Shown: positions 9,336 to 19,846, numbered from the stretch's first letter. The stretch is 64,000 bases of DNA from Alphaproteobacteria bacterium (GCA_030425185.1 JAUIAU010000009.1:1-64000); one strand, 5' to 3'. Notes: a model not told the origin generated them from the letters alone. Made by a program: numbers and translations.

Positions 9336-10175
9336 TCAGGGGGCGACCGACCTGCCTTCCAGCAGCCCGCGCAGGACCGGCACCAGGGCCGCCGCCGCGT
9401 CGGCATGCATCGCGGGGCTGGGCAGCCGGGCGGCCGCCAGCGCCTGATCGGTCGGGAACACCATGCCGCTGCGGTCGGCGCGGGCGGCGGCCCCCGGGAC
9501 GACCTCGACCACCCCGACGACCGATTGCGACAGGGCGTCCAGCATCGCCCGGTCGACAAAAAGCGGGTCGCAGGCGTCCGAGTCCCCCTGCCCCGTGCCC
9601 GGGTCGTGATCGGCCATCCAGAGCAGCAGCACCGGGACATCGAGCCGCTCGATCAGCGTGGCCATCCGCGAGGTCCAGGCGGCGCGCATCTCCTCCACCA
9701 GAACCGGGAAGGTCTGCGGGTCCGCCGCCGCCGCATCCCGCAGCAAGTGGCGCGTGAAGTGGTGGTCGATCGCCTCCACCCCCGGAAAGGCCTGCCGCAT
9801 CTGCTCGGAAATCGCCGTGACCCGGTCGTTGCGGCGGCGATGAACCTTGTAGAACCGGTTGGACAGGGTATGCGCGCCCATCACCTGCACCACCGCCAGT
9901 TCGGCCCCGGCCGCCACCGACAACAGGCTGACATCGTCCACGAAACTGTCGATCCCCGCATTGGGGGCCGCCAGATTGATGCAGTCGATCCCGAGCGCCT
10001 GTTCGACGAGGTCCGGCACGGGGTGGGAGACGAAGCGCCCGAAGACCTCGCTCCCGCCGAGGAACGCGATGTAGGGGCGGTGCAGGCGGCGCAGCGGGCC
10101 GCGCACGGCCAGCCGTGACCGGCCGTAGCGGCATGTGCCGTTTTCCCATTCCGGCGGACATGTCCGGTCAGACAT
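9336..10175 (-). CDS. DUF6473-like protein, function unknown
   Basis: A 279-residue protein matches, from memory, a Rhodobacterales family listed as DUF6473. Visible hallmarks are the early FLGGSEVFGRFV segment, CINLAAPNAGIDSF, VVQVMGAHTLSNRFY and KVHRRRNDRV, then LLLWMADHDPG. The GGSE...NLAAPNAG spacing is reminiscent of SGNH/GDSL hydrolases, with Ser in the first block and Asn in a later one, but I cannot confirm a catalytic triad. There is no signal peptide; the N-terminus contains two cysteines (TCPPEWENGTC). The ATG at 10175 is preferred to one 12 codons upstream because the conserved part begins there. It converges on etfA. Confidence 0.65.
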   Translation of the reverse strand: MSDRTCPPEWENGTCRYGRSRLAVRGPLRRLHRPYIAFLGGSEVFGRFVSHPVPDLVEQALGIDCINLAAPNAGIDSFVDDVSLLSVAAGAELAVVQVMGAHTLSNRFYKVHRRRNDRVTAISEQMRQAFPGVEAIDHHFTRHLLRDAAAADPQTFPVLVEEMRAAWTSRMATLIERLDVPVLLLWMADHDPGTGQGDSDACDPLFVDRAMLDALSQSVVGVVEVVPGAAARADRSGMVFPTDQALAAARLPSPAMHADAAAALVPVLRGLLEGRSVAP

Positions 10176-10227
10176 GGCGCGTTCCCCACGTTTTCGATTC
10201 ACCCGCGCCAAGGTTGCGCCGCAGGCG

Positions 10228-10242
10228 TTAGCGAGGTGTTAA
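10228..10242 (+). promoter_or_regulatory. CtrA-like site, weak
   Basis: TTAG-N7-TTAA lies between the divergent DUF6473-like gene and the hydroxybutyryl-CoA dehydrogenase gene. It matches the alphaproteobacterial CtrA consensus TTAA-N7-TTAA at seven of eight fixed bases. In a G+C-rich genome this is suggestive only. Confidence 0.2.
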
Positions 10243-10335
10243 GGCTCGAATTCGCCGCGACTTGTCCCGAGTGTCGCTTGCCCTCGCCGGGCGGGCCTGC
10301 CTATGCTGCGCCGCACGAAGGAAGGAACCTGTCTC

Positions 10336-11211
10336 ATGGACATTCGCACGGTCGGCATCGTCGGCGCAGGCCAGATGGGAAATGGCATTGCGCATGTCTG
10401 TGCCCTCGCGGGCTACGACGTCATCCTGAACGACATCTCTCAGGAGAGCCTCGACCGGGCCCTGGCGCTGATCGGCAAGAACCTCGACCGGCAGGTCTCG
10501 CGCGGGAAGATCACCGAGGCGGAGAAGGCGACCGCGCTGGGACATATCCGCACGACGCTGAAGCTGTCCGACGTCGGGCCCAGCGACCTCGTTATCGAGG
10601 CGGCCACGGAACGGGAGACGGTGAAGCAGGCGATTTTCGAGGACCTGCTGCCGCATCTGAAGCCGACCACGATCCTGACCTCGAACACCTCGTCGATCTC
10701 GATCACGCGGCTCGCCTCGCGCACCGACCGGCCCGAGAAGTTCATGGGGTTCCACTTCATGAACCCGGTGCCGGTGATGCAGCTGGTGGAGCTGATCCGC
10801 GGAATCGCTACCGACGAAGAGACCTTCAAGGCCTGCAAGTCGGTGGTCGACCGCCTCGGCAAGACTGCCGCGACCGCAGAGGACTTCCCGGCCTTCATCG
10901 TCAACCGCATCCTGATGCCGATGATCAACGAGGCGGTCTACACCCTCTACGAGGGCGTCGGGAACGTGAAGTCGATCGACGAATCGCTGAAGCTCGGCGC
11001 GAACCACCCGATGGGACCGCTGGAACTGGCCGACTTCATCGGCCTCGATACCTGCCTTGCCATCATGAACGTCCTGCACGACGGCCTCGCAGACACCAAG
11101 TACCGCCCCTGCCCGCTGCTGACGAAATACGTCGAGGCCGGATGGCTGGGCCGCAAGACACAGCGCGGGTTCTACGATTATCGCAGCGGCGAGCCGGTAC
11201 CGACCCGCTGA
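10336..11211 (+). CDS. 3-hydroxybutyryl-CoA dehydrogenase
   Basis: A 291-residue dimeric NAD(P)-dependent dehydrogenase interconverts acetoacetyl-CoA and 3-hydroxybutyryl-CoA. The dinucleotide motif GAGQMGNGIA is at residues 10-19, the catalytic histidine sits in MGFHFMNPVPVMQLVEL, and the C-terminal domain has NHPMGPLELADFIGLDTC and GWLGRKTQRGFYDY. The size is that of the stand-alone enzyme (PaaH/Hbd), not the fused FadB. The ATG at 10336 is preferred to one 11 codons upstream because the conserved MDIRTVGIVGAG begins there. With ETF and Mcd close by, a role in butyrate/ethylmalonyl-CoA metabolism is plausible. It ends 3 bases from the convergent acyltransferase gene. Confidence 0.93.
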   Translation: MDIRTVGIVGAGQMGNGIAHVCALAGYDVILNDISQESLDRALALIGKNLDRQVSRGKITEAEKATALGHIRTTLKLSDVGPSDLVIEAATERETVKQAIFEDLLPHLKPTTILTSNTSSISITRLASRTDRPEKFMGFHFMNPVPVMQLVELIRGIATDEETFKACKSVVDRLGKTAATAEDFPAFIVNRILMPMINEAVYTLYEGVGNVKSIDESLKLGANHPMGPLELADFIGLDTCLAIMNVLHDGLADTKYRPCPLLTKYVEAGWLGRKTQRGFYDYRSGEPVPTR

Positions 11212-11214
11212 AGG

Positions 11215-12132
11215 TCAGCCGGTCAGGCCCAGCGTGCGCTCGCGCAGCCAGGCCATGAACCCGCGCGGGTTGTCCTTCCATGCCGCGATCTCGGCCCGAT
11301 CGATCGGCTGACCGATGACGGGTGCCTGCGGCTGGTTCAGCGCATGAACAACCTCGTGCAGCAGGAGGCCCTGCCGGAGGGTGGCCGAGATGCGGTTGGC
11401 CATCAGGTACCAGCGCGAGTTCTGTCCCGGGAACCGGATCGGCACGACGACGGCGTTGCTGCGCTGGATCATCTTGGCCGTGAAGGGGTTCCACTCCGCC
11501 TCGACCGCGGGACCGAAAAGCGTCGGCGAGGACGCGACGACCCCGGCCGGGAACAGGACGATCACGCCGCCTGCCGCGAGATGCCCCATCGCGGCGGCCC
11601 GCATCGTCAGGTTCTTCTGCAGCGCGTCGTCTTCATGCGGGAACGGCACCGGCAACATGAAGTCGCGCACCTCGTCCACGTCGGTCAGCAGCGAGCGGGT
11701 CAGGATCTTGTAGTCCGTGCGCACCTGCCCAATCAGCTTGGCAAGGACCATGCCGTCCACCAGCCCGTGCGGGTGATTGGCCACCACGACGACCGGACCC
11801 TCGGCGGGAATACGGGCCAGCTGGTCCGCAGGCGTCTCGACGGTGATGCCCATGATCCGCAGCGCACGGTCCCAGAAGGCCTGGCCCGCGACGACGCCCT
11901 CGGCCTCGAACTTGCGGATAAGCCGCAGCAAGGTGAGCTTGCCGGTCATCCACTCCATCGCGCGGATGATCGTGGAGGACCAAGGGTTGGTGAAGGTCCG
12001 CGCGTAGCTGAGTTCGCGCTTGTCGTAGGGCTTCTTGGCCGGCTCGCCCTCGGCGGGCACCGCAACCGGCACGTGCACCGAGGCCGCCGGCGGGGCGGTC
12101 GTAAGGCGACGGGTATCAGTCGTGCTGTCCAC
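11215..12132 (-). CDS. Lysophospholipid acyltransferase family protein (PlsC-like)
   Basis: A protein of about 305 residues has the acyltransferase catalytic box NHPHGLVDG, an NHX4D variant of the PlsC HX4D motif, and a downstream block III-like VIVLFPAGVVASSP. It should acylate a lysophospholipid or similar acceptor at the inner membrane; the exact substrate is unclear because it is longer and more divergent than standard PlsC. The reading frame opens with TTG-GTG; I chose the GTG at 12132, with TTG at 12135 as the alternative. It lies 30 bases after ptsH on the same strand and may be the last gene of the chvI operon. Regulation of lipid acylation by that operon is inference. Confidence 0.78.
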   Translation of the reverse strand: MDSTTDTRRLTTAPPAASVHVPVAVPAEGEPAKKPYDKRELSYARTFTNPWSSTIIRAMEWMTGKLTLLRLIRKFEAEGVVAGQAFWDRALRIMGITVETPADQLARIPAEGPVVVVANHPHGLVDGMVLAKLIGQVRTDYKILTRSLLTDVDEVRDFMLPVPFPHEDDALQKNLTMRAAAMGHLAAGGVIVLFPAGVVASSPTLFGPAVEAEWNPFTAKMIQRSNAVVVPIRFPGQNSRWYLMANRISATLRQGLLLHEVVHALNQPQAPVIGQPIDRAEIAAWKDNPRGFMAWLRERTLGLTG

Positions 12133-12164
12133 CAAGTCGGGTCTCGCCGGAAACGGGCCGCAGC

Positions 12165-12434
12165 CTAGAAGTCCTCTCCGAACCGGGCCTCGACCAGCGC
12201 CTTGAGCGCCGCAGCCAGCTTGTCAGCCTCGGGTCCCCGGGTTTCAACCTCGATAGTAGTTCCGCGGGACGCTGCCAACATCAAAAGCCCCATGATCGAG
12301 TCGCCCGGCGCGCTGGTGCCGTCACGGAACACCTCGGCCTCGGCGTCATGGGCCTCGACCGTTTCGACGAATTTCGCCGACGCCCGGGCGTGGAGGCCTT
12401 TCTCGTTGATGATGTCGAGGGTCATCCGGGGCAT
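12165..12434 (-). CDS. ptsH: HPr-family phosphocarrier protein
   Basis: An 89-residue HPr accepts phosphate from EI on His15 (NEKGLHARASA) and passes it to EIIA. The second regulatory site, Ser46 in PGDSIMGLLMLAA, is present, which makes sense because HPr kinase is encoded three genes upstream. No sugar-specific EIIBC genes are nearby, so this is a regulatory PTS component of the nitrogen-PTS kind typical of alphaproteobacteria. It follows the EIIA gene by 10 bases. Confidence 0.95.
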   Translation of the reverse strand: MPRMTLDIINEKGLHARASAKFVETVEAHDAEAEVFRDGTSAPGDSIMGLLMLAASRGTTIEVETRGPEADKLAAALKALVEARFGEDF

Positions 12435-12444
12435 GGCACGTCCG

Positions 12445-12834
12445 TCACTGGCTGGCGTCGAAATCGTTGATGTAGCGCCGGCCCGCCTGCTTCGACAGTT
12501 CGACAGCGGCCGCGACGCTGAGATGGCGCGACTTCGCCAGCTTGATCAGCAGCGGCAGGTTGGCGCCGTAAAGGATGCGCCGGTCAGTCGGGTTGCAGGC
12601 CATCAGGGACAGGTTGGACGGCGACCCGCCGAACATGTCGGTGACCACCACCACGCCATCCCCGGTGTCGACATCGTCTGCGGCGGCACAAATCTCGGCC
12701 TGCTTCGCACCTCTGTCATGATCGGGTTCTATCGAGATCGCGCGGACGCCCTGCTGCTTGCCCACGACGTGCTCGACGGCCGAGAGATACTCGCGCGCGA
12801 GGCCTCCGTGGGCGACGATGACGATCCCGATCAA
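12445..12834 (-). CDS. PTS EIIA component, mannose family
   Basis: A 129-residue EIIA-Man domain has its phosphorylation histidine near the start ([11 protein letters not shown], His9) and the [20 protein letters not shown] segment of the fold. The start is TTG at 12834, preceded by GGAAGCGGGAAGG, and its last bases overlap the rapZ stop (TTGA). The longer frame upstream runs through rapZ and is not homologous. Because no EIIB, EIIC or EIID genes accompany it, the protein probably serves as a regulator that reports PTS phosphorylation state. It sits between rapZ and ptsH. Confidence 0.92.
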   Translation of the reverse strand: MIGIVIVAHGGLAREYLSAVEHVVGKQQGVRAISIEPDHDRGAKQAEICAAADDVDTGDGVVVVTDMFGGSPSNLSLMACNPTDRRILYGANLPLLIKLAKSRHLSVAAAVELSKQAGRRYINDFDASQ

Positions 12835-13757
12835 GTGGCCTTCCCGCTTCCCGACGTGGCACTCGTGACGGCCACCCGATCCAGCTCCCTGTGCCTTATA
12901 GACACCTGCCATCCCGCCGCCGCAAGTCCCCTCGCCAGGTGCTCGGACATCATCACGCTGCGGTGTTGCCCGCCGGTGCAGCCGAAGGCGATGGCGAGAT
13001 GGGATTTGCCCTCGTCGCGATAGGCGGGCAGCAGCAGGGCGCACAGGTCGGTGACGCGCTCGACGAAGGGGGCGAAACGTTCGTCCGCCTCGACATAGGC
13101 AGCGACGGCGGCAGTACGGCCGTCGAGCGCCCGCAACGACGGCTCCCAGTAGGGGTTCCGCAGGAACCGGCAGTCGAAGACCATGTCCGCGCCGCGCGGC
13201 ACCCCGCGCTTGTAGGAGAAGGACATCACCGACACGGGCAGCCGGGCGGTCCCTTCGGGAAGGAAGCTCTCGGCCAGTTCCTGGCGAAGATCATGCAGCG
13301 TCAACTCGGACGTATCCACCAGCCGGTCGGCCCGCGCGCGGATCGGGGCGAGCAGGTCAAGCTCGCGCTCGACACCCTGCGACGGGCTTTCGGCCGGGGC
13401 CATCGGGTGACGGCGGCGTGTCTCGGAGAAGCGGCGGAGCAGCACGTGCGGGCCGCAGTCTAGGTAGAGCAGCTCGGTGTGCACGTCGCTGCGGGTCGCC
13501 AGCATGTCCAGCGTTTCCAGGAACGCCGCGACCGAGAAATCCCGCGTGCGCACGTCCACGCCCACCGCGAGCGGCCGCCCGGTTGGCGGCCCCTCCAGAA
13601 GACGCGGAAGCAGGGACAGGGGCAGGTTGTCGATCGCCTCGAACGACAGATCCTCGAGCGCGCGGATCGCCGTCGTGCGCCCGGCCCCGGACGGCCCCGT
13701 CACGAGGACAAGGCGTTGCAACGCCATCGGTGGAACCTCGGGTTCAAGCGCGATCAT
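12831..13757 (-). CDS. rapZ: RapZ-family nucleotide-binding protein
   Basis: A 308-residue RapZ/YvcJ-family protein. It has a P-loop GPSGAGRT (residues 21-28), the DNLP motif ([10 protein letters not shown]), the [20 protein letters not shown] block and the C-terminal [18 protein letters not shown] metabolite/RNA-binding region. In E. coli RapZ controls glmS through small RNA decay; in alphaproteobacteria the gene lies with hprK and PTS genes as here, and the target is unknown. The ATG at 13757 overlaps the hprK stop by 4 bases (ATGA), which supports this start over a later ATG ten codons in. Confidence 0.95.
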   Translation of the reverse strand: MIALEPEVPPMALQRLVLVTGPSGAGRTTAIRALEDLSFEAIDNLPLSLLPRLLEGPPTGRPLAVGVDVRTRDFSVAAFLETLDMLATRSDVHTELLYLDCGPHVLLRRFSETRRRHPMAPAESPSQGVERELDLLAPIRARADRLVDTSELTLHDLRQELAESFLPEGTARLPVSVMSFSYKRGVPRGADMVFDCRFLRNPYWEPSLRALDGRTAAVAAYVEADERFAPFVERVTDLCALLLPAYRDEGKSHLAIAFGCTGGQHRSVMMSEHLARGLAAAGWQVSIRHRELDRVAVTSATSGSGKAT

Positions 13758-14236
13758 GCCAGGGGCCTCACTCCCCCCTTCAGGGCTTGCAGCAGCGCCT
13801 CCGGGAAACCCCGCCCGGACGCGGCGTGCAACAGTCTAAACGGATAGCCGAGGACATAGGCCGCGCGCTGTGGCGGCAAGCGCTCGGTTTCGGTCTGGTC
13901 GAGGTCCACGATCAGTGCCAGCGGAACGGGTCCGGTCGGCGCCGCCTCAAGCAGGCCCACGCCCCGCGCCTCGATCAGGCCCGCGATGGCGGGCGGGGCG
14001 TCGAGCAGCACGTCCGCTCCTTCAAGGCGCAGCATGGTCTGGTCGTCGGACACCAGCCCCGCCCCCAGGGCCATCAGGCGCAGGGCCAGCGTGGACTTGC
14101 CGCTGCCCGCCCGCCCGAGGATCAGCAGGCCCCGCCCCCCGAGCGCAACCGCGCTCGCGTGCAGACAGGCCACCGCGTCGGGAGCATCGGGCACCGGCAG
14201 CAGAACACGAGCCGGCGTGCCTGCCTCGGTCCTCAC
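13754..14236 (-). CDS. hprK: HPr kinase/phosphorylase, short alphaproteobacterial form
   Basis: A 160-residue protein holds only the catalytic C-terminal domain of HPr kinase; the N-terminal domain present in Firmicutes enzymes is missing, as is usual in alphaproteobacteria. The P-loop GRAGSGKS is at residues 41-48, followed by [12 protein letters not shown], which supplies the catalytic acidic residues. It phosphorylates or dephosphorylates HPr Ser46. The start is GTG and overlaps the chvG stop (GTGA), so it is translationally coupled to the sensor kinase, linking carbon state with ChvGI. Confidence 0.94.
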   Translation of the reverse strand: MRTEAGTPARVLLPVPDAPDAVACLHASAVALGGRGLLILGRAGSGKSTLALRLMALGAGLVSDDQTMLRLEGADVLLDAPPAIAGLIEARGVGLLEAAPTGPVPLALIVDLDQTETERLPPQRAAYVLGYPFRLLHAASGRGFPEALLQALKGGVRPLA

Positions 14237-15948
14237 ACCGGCAGACCCACCACGAAGCGGGCACCCAGCGGATCGGAGGTGGCGTCGGCCCGGGTCGGCA
14301 GGATGTTCTCCGCCCAGATCACGCCGCCATGCGCCTCGACGATCTGTTTCGAGATCGCGAGGCCGAGGCCGGAATGGTTGCCGAACTGCTTCTCGGGACG
14401 CTCGGAGTAGAATCGCGTGAAGATCTTGGTCAGTGCCGACTCGGGGATGCCGGGTCCGGTATCCTCGACCACGACCAGCACCCGGTTGTCGCGCTGGCGC
14501 ACCCAGAGCCGCACGGCGTCTCCCGCCTCGCAGAACGAGATGGCATTCGACAGCAGGTTCACGAAGACCTGCGCGAGGCGTGGCTCCAGGCCCTGGATCA
14601 TGATCGGCTTGCCGGGCAGGTCCGAGATGAAGTCGATCCCCTGCTCCTCGGCCTCCTGCCGATGATAGTCGATCAGGTTCGACAGCATCTTCAGCAGGTC
14701 GAAGGTCTCTTCTTCCTCGCGCACCAGTTCGCTGTCGAGACGCGAGGCGTTCGAGATGTCGGAGACGAGACGATCGAGGCGACGCACGTCGTGCTCGATC
14801 ACGTCGAGAAGCCGGGCGCGCTGGTCTTCGCGCGTCGCCTTGCGCAACGTCCCGGTGGCGGCACGGAGCGAGGCGAGCGGGTTCTTGATCTCGTGGGCCA
14901 CGTCGGCCGCGAACTGTTCGTTGGCGTCGATCCGTTCGTAGAGTGCCGAGACCATGCCGCGCAAAGCGCCCGACAGACGCCCGATCTCGTCCGGGCGGGC
15001 GGTCAGATCGGGGATCCGGACCCGGCCCGGGCTCATCTTCCGGGCGTTGCGGTCGCGGCCCAGTTCGGCGGCGGCGGCGAGGTCGGACAGCGGGTTCGCG
15101 ATGGTCGACGCCAGCACCAGCGACAGGCCGATGGCAACCAGCAGCGCCACGAAGAACATCTGCAGGACCTGCTCGCGCTCGCGCTGCACCAGCCGGTCGA
15201 TCTCGCCCGAGGCGGTGGTCAGGACGATCGCGCCGCGCACGATCCCGTCCTGCATGACCGGCGCGCCAACCGCGAACTGGTGCGCCCCGCCGGTGTCGCG
15301 CCCGTTATAGGCTCGTGTGATCCCCGCCAGCACATCCGGCAGCAGGGCACCCGTGACATCGGGCGCGGTGGTCGCGGGGCCTGCGTCGTCCTGAGCCGTG
15401 AAGGATGAAATCACCCGCCACAGGGCGTTCAGCAGATCGGTGATGACCGTGGCCCCCTCGTCGGTTCGGTCCGTCACGACGATATCGGCGACCGTCCCCC
15501 GGGCAGAGGCCAGTTGCGTGCCATCCGTGCCGAAGAGCGACACCTCGACCGAGGGCGACAGCACCAGCCCGTTCGCCAGTTCGCTCGCCAGATCGGCGTC
15601 CAGCGCGGTCCCGTCCGGCAGCTTGGCCTCGACCACCGCCGCGACCAGCCGCGCCTCGCCGACGAGGCCGCGCTCACGCTGCAGAACGAGGCTGTCGCGG
15701 AACGGGTTCAGGTAGAGGACGCCCGCCACCAGGATGACGAGGGCCAGCAGGTTGAAGGTGATGATCTTGCGCGCCAGCGGCGAGCGGTTCAGCGAGACGA
15801 TGTTGCGCTTCGCCCGACTCTCGCGCAGCTCGGCCTCGACGAGGCTGGTGGGGACCACCCAGTCCTCGCCCAGCGCGACCTGCGACCGGCGCGTGCGCCG
15901 GGCCGCCGCGGAGGCGTCACCCTTCTCGATGTCGGGCGAGGCGGTCAT
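14233..15948 (-). CDS. chvG: ChvG/ExoS-type sensor histidine kinase
   Basis: A 571-residue inner-membrane kinase. Two membrane helices (about 61-81 and 262-282) enclose a periplasmic sensor of about 180 residues, followed by HAMP, the H-box [15 protein letters not shown] with His352, and the ATPase blocks (N box [39 protein letters not shown]). ChvG homologues sense acid or envelope stress and phosphorylate ChvI. The basic 60-residue cytoplasmic N-terminus is typical of the family. It overlaps both chvI (ATGA) and hprK (GTGA), giving a coupled chvI-chvG-hprK-rapZ-EIIA-ptsH operon. Confidence 0.95.
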   Translation of the reverse strand: MTASPDIEKGDASAAARRTRRSQVALGEDWVVPTSLVEAELRESRAKRNIVSLNRSPLARKIITFNLLALVILVAGVLYLNPFRDSLVLQRERGLVGEARLVAAVVEAKLPDGTALDADLASELANGLVLSPSVEVSLFGTDGTQLASARGTVADIVVTDRTDEGATVITDLLNALWRVISSFTAQDDAGPATTAPDVTGALLPDVLAGITRAYNGRDTGGAHQFAVGAPVMQDGIVRGAIVLTTASGEIDRLVQREREQVLQMFFVALLVAIGLSLVLASTIANPLSDLAAAAELGRDRNARKMSPGRVRIPDLTARPDEIGRLSGALRGMVSALYERIDANEQFAADVAHEIKNPLASLRAATGTLRKATREDQRARLLDVIEHDVRRLDRLVSDISNASRLDSELVREEEETFDLLKMLSNLIDYHRQEAEEQGIDFISDLPGKPIMIQGLEPRLAQVFVNLLSNAISFCEAGDAVRLWVRQRDNRVLVVVEDTGPGIPESALTKIFTRFYSERPEKQFGNHSGLGLAISKQIVEAHGGVIWAENILPTRADATSDPLGARFVVGLPV

Positions 15949-16643
15949 TCTTCGTTGTACTTGTACCCGATGCCATAGAGCGTCTCGATGGCCGAGAAGT
16001 CGTCGTCCGCCATGCGCATCTTCTTCCGCAGGCGCTTGATGTGGCTGTCGATGGTCCGGTCATCGACGTAGACCTGATCGTCATAGGCCACGTCCATCAG
16101 CTGGTCGCGGCTTTTCACGAAACCGGGCCGCTGGGCCAGCGCCTGCAGCAGCAGGAACTCGGTCACGGTCAGCGACACGTCCTTGCCCTTCCACGTCACC
16201 GAATGGCGCAGCGGATCCATCGTCAGGTTGCCGCGCACCATGATCTTCGACTCGTCGATATCGCCCGTGTCGTTGGCGAGCGCCTCCTGGCGGCGGAGCA
16301 GCGCGCGGATGCGCTCGACCAGCAGCCGCTCGGAGAACGGCTTGCGCATGTAGTCGTCCGCGCCCATCCGCAGACCGAGCACCTCGTCGATCTCGTCATC
16401 CTTGGAGGTGAGGAAGATCACCGGCATCTTCGATTTCTGGCGCACCCGCTGAAGCAGGTCCATGCCATCCATCCGGGGCATCTTGATGTCGAAGACCCCC
16501 AGATCGGGCATTCGCCGGTTGAACCCGTCGAGGGCCGACTGACCGTCATTGTAGGTCTCGACCTCGAAGCCCTCGGCCTCGAGTGTAATCGAAACCGATG
16601 TCAGAATGTTCCTGTCGTCATCGACCAACGCGATCCGAGCCAT
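15945..16643 (-). CDS. chvI: ChvI-type response regulator
   Basis: A 232-residue OmpR-type regulator. The receiver has the acidic pocket LVDDD (8-10), phospho-acceptor Asp52 ([10 protein letters not shown]), Thr/Ser in FLTSKDD and Lys101 in MRKPF. The winged-helix DNA-binding domain ([20 protein letters not shown] to [10 protein letters not shown]) follows. With ChvG it governs envelope, exopolysaccharide and central-metabolism genes in alphaproteobacteria. It heads the leftward operon and is divergent from pckA across a 342-base gap. Confidence 0.96.
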   Translation of the reverse strand: MARIALVDDDRNILTSVSITLEAEGFEVETYNDGQSALDGFNRRMPDLGVFDIKMPRMDGMDLLQRVRQKSKMPVIFLTSKDDEIDEVLGLRMGADDYMRKPFSERLLVERIRALLRRQEALANDTGDIDESKIMVRGNLTMDPLRHSVTWKGKDVSLTVTEFLLLQALAQRPGFVKSRDQLMDVAYDDQVYVDDRTIDSHIKRLRKKMRMADDDFSAIETLYGIGYKYNEE

Positions 16644-16808
16644 GGGCGGATTTCCTGTCCTGCTGCAACTGCCTATACTTTTTTTGGTGCATTCTGTGGA
16701 TTTGGGCGGCGGGAATCAATCCTGTAATGCCGAATCACCCGGGCGCGCGGCGTTCGGGACACGACCGTTGCGGCGGCACCGGTGCGCTCGCGACATAAAA
16801 CGAAAAAA

Positions 16809-16822
16809 TGGTTGCGCTATCC
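16809..16822 (+). promoter_or_regulatory. Candidate LacI-family operator 1 upstream of pckA
   Basis: TGGTTGCGCTATCC is an imperfect palindrome centred on the GCGC core. It resembles the CceR/PckR-type site, which I recall as roughly TGTTAGCGCTAACA. Its TTGCGCTA core recurs exactly 21 bases downstream. GGTTGCGC here also pairs perfectly with GCGCAACC at 16846-16853, so an RNA or DNA hairpin is an alternative reading. Confidence 0.4.
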
Positions 16823-16829
16823 TTTCCGG

Positions 16830-16843
16830 TGATTGCGCTAACT
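16830..16843 (+). promoter_or_regulatory. Candidate LacI-family operator 2 upstream of pckA
   Basis: TGATTGCGCTAACT matches the remembered CceR/PckR consensus TGTTAGCGCTAACA at 11 of 14 positions and lies two helical turns from operator 1, about 140 bases before the pckA start. In Rhodobacter and Sinorhizobium, LacI-family regulators of central carbon metabolism act on pckA, so the placement is sensible. The consensus is from memory. Confidence 0.5.
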
Positions 16844-16985
16844 GCGCGCAACCGTCCTGTTTCCCCCGCCGGATCGCATGGTATAGCCCGACTGTGCGGC
16901 GGTCCGGTCCCGAGAACCGTGGGCCGCGAGCACGCTTCGCCGCCGGACTTTGCGCGGTTCAGACAACACAGCAGGAGCAAGCGCC

Positions 16986-18584
<1,599 letters not shown>

Positions 18585-18630
18585 CCCGGCCTGTCACCGG
18601 CTTGAAACGGACGCGCGTCATGCTTCTGGC

Positions 18631-18894
18631 ATGTCGCGCGTTCTGTTTCTGGCCCTTGTCCTGATCCCCTCACCCGGTCCCGCGGGCGAGGTGTCCGACG
18701 GGCAGCTCCTGTTCCGGCTGCGCTGCAGTCTGTGTCACGGAGAAACCGCCGATGACGGTTCGGCCGGCGACCTGCGCGGGCTCCCGTCCGCTGTCATCCG
18801 GCGCGCGGTCCGCGGGTTCGAGGCGATGCCGAAGATCCCGCTGGCCGAGAACGAGCTTGCCGCGATCCTCGACTGGCTCGGGGCTGCCGAGTAA
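18631..18894 (+). CDS. Small periplasmic c-type cytochrome
   Basis: An 87-residue protein has a short signal peptide (MSRVLFLALVLIPSPGPAGE) and one haem motif, CSLCH, about residues 30-34, with a likely distal Met in FEAMPKIPL. The tail AENELAAILDWLGAAE is the usual final helix of class I cytochromes. The mature chain is unusually short, about 65 residues. Its redox partner is unknown. It is 46 bases after pckA and ends 9 bases from the convergent TSUP permease gene. Confidence 0.85.
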   Translation: MSRVLFLALVLIPSPGPAGEVSDGQLLFRLRCSLCHGETADDGSAGDLRGLPSAVIRRAVRGFEAMPKIPLAENELAAILDWLGAAE

Positions 18895-18903
18895 CTGCGG
18901 CCC

Positions 18904-19671
18904 TTACATGAACGCCTTGCGCACCAGGTTCAGGCCCGCGATCGTCAGGACGATCAGCGTCACCTTTCGGAAGGCTGTCGCGTTCAGCCGGTCCTGGATC
19001 TGGAACCCGATCCACATGCCGATGAAGGCCGGCAGAACCAGCAGGATCGACAGCGGCGCGGTCCCGGCATTCAGGATGCCCGAGCGCAGGTGCGCCAGCA
19101 GCAGCACCACCGACCCGAGGCCGTAGATCACGCCCTGCACCACCATCTGCTTCTTCTTGGGCGTGTCGATGGCCAGCAGGAACAGCACGGTCGTCGGCCC
19201 CCATGTCCCGGCGAAGCCACCGAGCAGGCCCGAGATCAGGCCGATGATCCATTCCGCACGGTTGCGGCGGTGCGGCGGGATCGACAGGCGGACCCCGATC
19301 AGCTGGATCAGGCACAGCACCACCACCGGAATACCGAGGACCGCGTAGAAGACCTGGTCCGGGATCAGCGCCACGCCCTGGGCGGCGGCGAAGATCGCCA
19401 GCGACACGATGATCAGGTAGCGGCGGAACTCCACCACCGCCTCCCACGCCGGGCCGAGACCCGCGCGCAGGGTCTGCCACAGGTTCGAGACCACGATCGG
19501 CACGATGATTCCCGCCAGCGCCAGCTTCGGGTCCATGATCGACGAGATGCCCGAAATCATGATCAGCGGCATGGCAAACCCGACCGCGCCCTTCACGATG
19601 CCGGCCGCGAGCGTGATGCCGAGCGCCAGCGCAAGCGCCAGCAGAGTCAGGTCGGGGGGCAGGTAGCTCAT
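18904..19671 (-). CDS. TSUP-family (TauE/SafE) membrane permease
   Basis: A 255-residue protein with about eight hydrophobic helices and the TSUP pattern: an N-terminal half with AAGIVKGAVGFAMPLIMISG and a C-terminal half with ISGLLGGFAGTWGPTTVLFL. The two are inverted-repeat-like blocks with Gly-rich reentrant motifs. TSUP proteins export or import sulfite, sulfoacetate or other organic anions; the substrate here is not readable from context. The ATG at 19671 is chosen because the longer frame upstream has no membrane-like sequence. It converges on the cytochrome gene. Confidence 0.85.
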   Translation of the reverse strand: MSYLPPDLTLLALALALGITLAAGIVKGAVGFAMPLIMISGISSIMDPKLALAGIIVPIVVSNLWQTLRAGLGPAWEAVVEFRRYLIIVSLAIFAAAQGVALIPDQVFYAVLGIPVVVLCLIQLIGVRLSIPPHRRNRAEWIIGLISGLLGGFAGTWGPTTVLFLLAIDTPKKKQMVVQGVIYGLGSVVLLLAHLRSGILNAGTAPLSILLVLPAFIGMWIGFQIQDRLNATAFRKVTLIVLTIAGLNLVRKAFM

Positions 19672-19808
19672 CAGGGTGATCCGGGGTAGGCTCAGGGGTC
19701 CCTTCGCGCATAATCCCGCCCTGCGGTAAAGGGAAGGGCGCCGCCGGTACGCCCCTCGTCCCGCCGACAGGTGCCATAGCTCTGAGACACATTGCTTCAA
19801 GGGATGCT

Positions 19809-19846
19809 GCGTTCGCGAATTTTTGTTGCGCTGCGGGTGCGAACGC
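19809..19846. promoter_or_regulatory. Inverted repeat upstream of mcd
   Basis: GCGTTCGC (19809-19816) and GCGAACGC (19839-19846) are perfect 8-bp inverted repeats 22 bases apart, the second ending 36 bases before the mcd start. The spacing would place the half-sites about three helical turns apart, so a regulator site is possible; a leader hairpin is the alternative. No known motif is claimed. Confidence 0.35.

Larger units (their letters stand above)
16644..16985. other. Gene-free divergent control region between chvI and pckA
   Basis: This 342-base stretch has no convincing gene. Near chvI there is an A/T-rich patch with a run of seven T (around 16678-16685), probably part of the chvI promoter region. 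The middle (16790-16853) holds a run of A/T (ACATAAAACGAAAAAATGG) followed by two repeats of TTGCGCTA and an inverted GCGCAACC, listed separately as candidate operators for pckA. The last 130 bases before pckA look like untranslated leader, ending in AGCAGGAGCAAGCGCC, which contains the ribosome-binding site. Confidence 0.6.
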
